From Bacteroides sp. (GTDB taxonomy: Bacteria > Bacteroidota > Bacteroidia > Bacteroidales > GCA-2748055): 9,938 bases of DNA. Positions 8,107 to 9,938 of this stretch are shown here, one piece after another. The position numbers and the translations under genes are program-made. The notes under the pieces are model-generated. The model did not search any database and was not told the DNA's origin. It saw nothing but the letters and a program-made list of their open reading frames with translations. How positions within the stretch are numbered: position 1 is the first letter of the stretch; every line of letters starts with the position of its first letter. The stretch covers positions 1 to 9,938 of the forward strand of contig DSDZ01000427.1 in NCBI GenBank assembly GCA_011048475.1, written 5' to 3'.

Positions 8107-9552
8107 ATGATGAAAACACGAAATATGATCATTGTCGGGACCGTCGCACTCCTTGTCTTCCTGACTGCATGTGAGGATTTCCTGTACAGGGAGCCCCGGC
8201 TGAGCCAGACCACAGAGCTGACCCTTTCCACGTACGATGGATTAATGGCAGGGGTGGTCGGAGGATATGAGCGCCTGTACAATACTTTCTGGTACGGGCG
8301 GGACTTTGTGGTGTACGCCGATTTGAAGGGCGGGAATGCGAAAATCGGACCGATCAGTTCGGGCCGTTACGTGACCGAATACCTCTGGAACAACACACCG
8401 AATGCCACCGCCTGGTTATGGCAGGAAGCTTACCGGGTGATCGCCAGGGTGAATAATGTGCTGGAAGTGATCGAGGAAGGAATTGATGAACCAGGTGTGG
8501 AACAGGAAGACCTGGATGCACTTGCCGCAGAAGCCAAGTTTTTGCGCGGCCTGGCCTACTTCGATCTGGCCAGGATGTTCTGCCAGCCCATCACGCAGGG
8601 AGCCGGAGCCTCCCAGCTGGGTGTCCCGGTGGTACTGAAAACCGAGAATGCGGAACCCGCCAGGAATACCCTCGGAGAAGTGTACGACCAGGTGGTGCAG
8701 GACCTGCTGGATGCAGAAGCAGGTCTGCCGCTCAATCCCATGCACGGCGGGACCGACCCGAAGGCCTGGGCGACCAGATATGCAGCAGAGGCTCTGCTGG
8801 CAAGGGTGTACCTGTACATGGGACAGTGGCAGAATGCCGCGGATTATGCCACCAAGGTGATCAGCAGCGGTAAATTCCCCGTCTATACTGCAGCAGAATA
8901 CACCACATGGGACAACGGCGGTGTGTGGGGGACCGATGCCGCTCCCGAGATCATCTTTGAGATATACGGTGCCGAGGGGAACTCTTCCCACAACAACTGG
9001 GACGGGTTGGCCTACATTTCCAATCCCAACGGATACGGGGATGTGGCGGCCTCCAGGGATGTGTATGACCTCTATGAGGACACCGATGTCCGGAAGGCCC
9101 TGTTCAGGAACCATCCGCCGGACTATGTGGACGCCCTCTGGTACCTGAAATATCCGGGCAAGGCTTCGGTAGATGGAAGCATCCGCGTGGAAAACATCCC
9201 GGTGCTGAGGATTTCCGAAATGTACCTGATCAGGGCGGAAGCCCTCCTGAACGGTGCATCCGTTTCGGGAGCGACCCCCCTGACCGATGTGAACATGATC
9301 CGGAACAACCGGGGCGCCACCCCGCTGGGCAGTGTCGCGCTTGCCGATGTGTATAAAGAAAGAAGGATGGAACTCTGTTTCGAGGGTCATCAGCTGTTCG
9401 ACCTGGCAAGGACCGGCAGAAGCCTGACCCGGACCGATTTTGACGGAGCTGTGAACAAAGACATCCCCTTCCCCGATTACCGCTGGGCACTTCCCATTCC
9501 CCAGCAGGAAATGGATGCCAATGAGAACATGGAACAGAATCCCGGATATTAA
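8107..9552 (+). CDS. SusD/RagB-family outer-membrane lipoprotein
   Basis: A 481-residue surface lipoprotein that should cap the SusC barrel and bind its ligand. The N-terminus has a hydrophobic stretch and lipobox LTAC, with Cys22 as the lipidated residue. Cys22 is followed by Glu-Asp, an acidic pattern compatible with surface export. The N-terminal half is the helical, TPR-like SusD fold; LAAEAKFLRGLAYFDLARMF is the family's typical helix. The C-terminal RagB/SusD part includes RISEMYLIRAEALL, the RRMELCFEGHQLFDLAR segment and the closing LPIPQQEMDANENMEQNPGY, which matches the family's usual ending. Length is slightly below the common 500-600 residues, but both ends are intact. It follows the SusC gene by 18 bp and precedes the third lipoprotein by 27 bp with no terminator seen, so all three are probably co-transcribed from the promoter near 5007. 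Ligand unknown. Confidence 0.97.
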   Translation: MMKTRNMIIVGTVALLVFLTACEDFLYREPRLSQTTELTLSTYDGLMAGVVGGYERLYNTFWYGRDFVVYADLKGGNAKIGPISSGRYVTEYLWNNTPNATAWLWQEAYRVIARVNNVLEVIEEGIDEPGVEQEDLDALAAEAKFLRGLAYFDLARMFCQPITQGAGASQLGVPVVLKTENAEPARNTLGEVYDQVVQDLLDAEAGLPLNPMHGGTDPKAWATRYAAEALLARVYLYMGQWQNAADYATKVISSGKFPVYTAAEYTTWDNGGVWGTDAAPEIIFEIYGAEGNSSHNNWDGLAYISNPNGYGDVAASRDVYDLYEDTDVRKALFRNHPPDYVDALWYLKYPGKASVDGSIRVENIPVLRISEMYLIRAEALLNGASVSGATPLTDVNMIRNNRGATPLGSVALADVYKERRMELCFEGHQLFDLARTGRSLTRTDFDGAVNKDIPFPDYRWALPIPQQEMDANENMEQNPGY

Positions 9553-9564
9553 AATGGAAACCTG

Positions 9565-9579
9565 TTAAATTCAGAAAAG
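9565..9579 (+). promoter_or_regulatory. A-rich translation start context of the third lipoprotein gene
   Basis: TTAAATTCAGAAAAG directly precedes ATG 9580 and closely resembles the stretch before the SusD gene (TTAAAATTTAGAAAG). No Shine-Dalgarno sequence is visible. The match supports ATG 9580 as the real start. Confidence 0.35.
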
Positions 9580-9938
9580 ATGAAAAAGACAATCAATCAG
9601 ATATTATTCATTTTTGCAGCTGTTGTTCTGCTGGTTTCCTGTGAACCTGAGTACATCATGTTCGACAGCTCCAAGAATTTCGTGGCATTTACGGGCAAGT
9701 CCGTCAACATGCCCGAGCCCGGGTCCAGGGTGGGGATCCCCGTGCTTGTCACGGCCATGCCCGGTTCACCTTCGGCGACGGTGACGTTCGAATTCAATAC
9801 GGGAGACCTGGGTGATAAGGCAGCCGTTGAAGGAACGGATTTCACGCTCCTGAACAGCTCCAAAACCCTCAGCTTTCCCGATGGATACGGGTATGACACC
9901 ATCTGGATACAGCCGGTGGACAATGATGAATTCACGGG
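9580..9938 (+). CDS. Putative surface lipoprotein with Calx-beta-like segment (3' partial)
   Basis: The frame stays open from ATG 9580 to the window edge, giving 119 complete codons. MKKTINQILFIFAAVVLLVSC is a lipoprotein signal with lipobox LVSC and Cys21, followed by Glu-Pro-Glu, so outer-membrane anchoring is expected. After a linker, residues about 50-119 look like a beta-sandwich with Calx-beta features: GTDFT (85-89), a strand ending in LSFPDG, then IWIQPVDNDE (acidic 114-117). Calx-beta domains in other proteins bind calcium or mediate adhesion; here that is only suggestive. As third gene of a susCD operon it takes the place of SusE/SusF-type accessory binding proteins, so a role in holding substrate at the surface is inferred. 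Its full length and any C-terminal domains lie outside the window. The gene call is firm; the domain call is moderate. Confidence 0.85.
   Translation, partial: MKKTINQILFIFAAVVLLVSCEPEYIMFDSSKNFVAFTGKSVNMPEPGSRVGIPVLVTAMPGSPSATVTFEFNTGDLGDKAAVEGTDFTLLNSSKTLSFPDGYGYDTIWIQPVDNDEFT

Noticed and set aside
8416..9390. 324-codon minus-strand frame opposite the SusD gene
   Set aside because: It is a shadow of the SusD frame, with no recognisable domain and no independent start context.

Overview
The window is a GC-rich, gene-dense, all-plus-strand piece of a Bacteroidota chromosome, probably from a Bacteroidales-like lineage. Four observations point there: a SusC/SusD outer-membrane pair, a secreted protease ending in a type IX secretion (T9SS) sorting domain, a Bacteroidota-type promoter (TTTG, 21 bp, TAGTTTTG), and A-rich start contexts without Shine-Dalgarno sequences ahead of two of the genes. 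No mobile element, CRISPR array, tRNA or rRNA gene was seen.

Layout. Positions 1-1671 hold all but about the first three codons of a bifunctional formimidoyltransferase-cyclodeaminase, the folate-linked last step of histidine breakdown. It is followed, with almost no gap, by a 1095-residue secreted S8 (subtilisin/KP-43-like) protease at 1675-4962. This carries a CUB-like domain, three tandem cysteine-bracketed PKD-like modules, an Ig-like module and a C-terminal sorting domain. The 141-bp AT-rich gap at 4963-5103 contains the promoter for the next unit. That unit is a SusC-like TonB-dependent transporter (5104-8088), a SusD-like surface lipoprotein (8107-9552) and the first 119 codons of a third lipoprotein with a Calx-beta-like segment (9580 to the window edge).

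How the parts may work together. SusC and SusD form a TonB-powered outer-membrane import complex, and the third lipoprotein sits where accessory surface binding proteins (SusE/F position) usually lie. No carbohydrate-active enzyme is visible. The nearest degradative enzyme is the secreted protease, and the gene before it belongs to amino-acid catabolism. A protein- or peptide-scavenging locus is therefore a reasonable but unproven hypothesis. The susCD promoter lies after the protease gene, so the two transcription units are probably controlled separately. All complete genes are recognisable members of known families. I did not find a clearly undescribed system; the points most worth checking are the gene combination, the partial third lipoprotein and a 37-codon ORF overlapping the SusC start.
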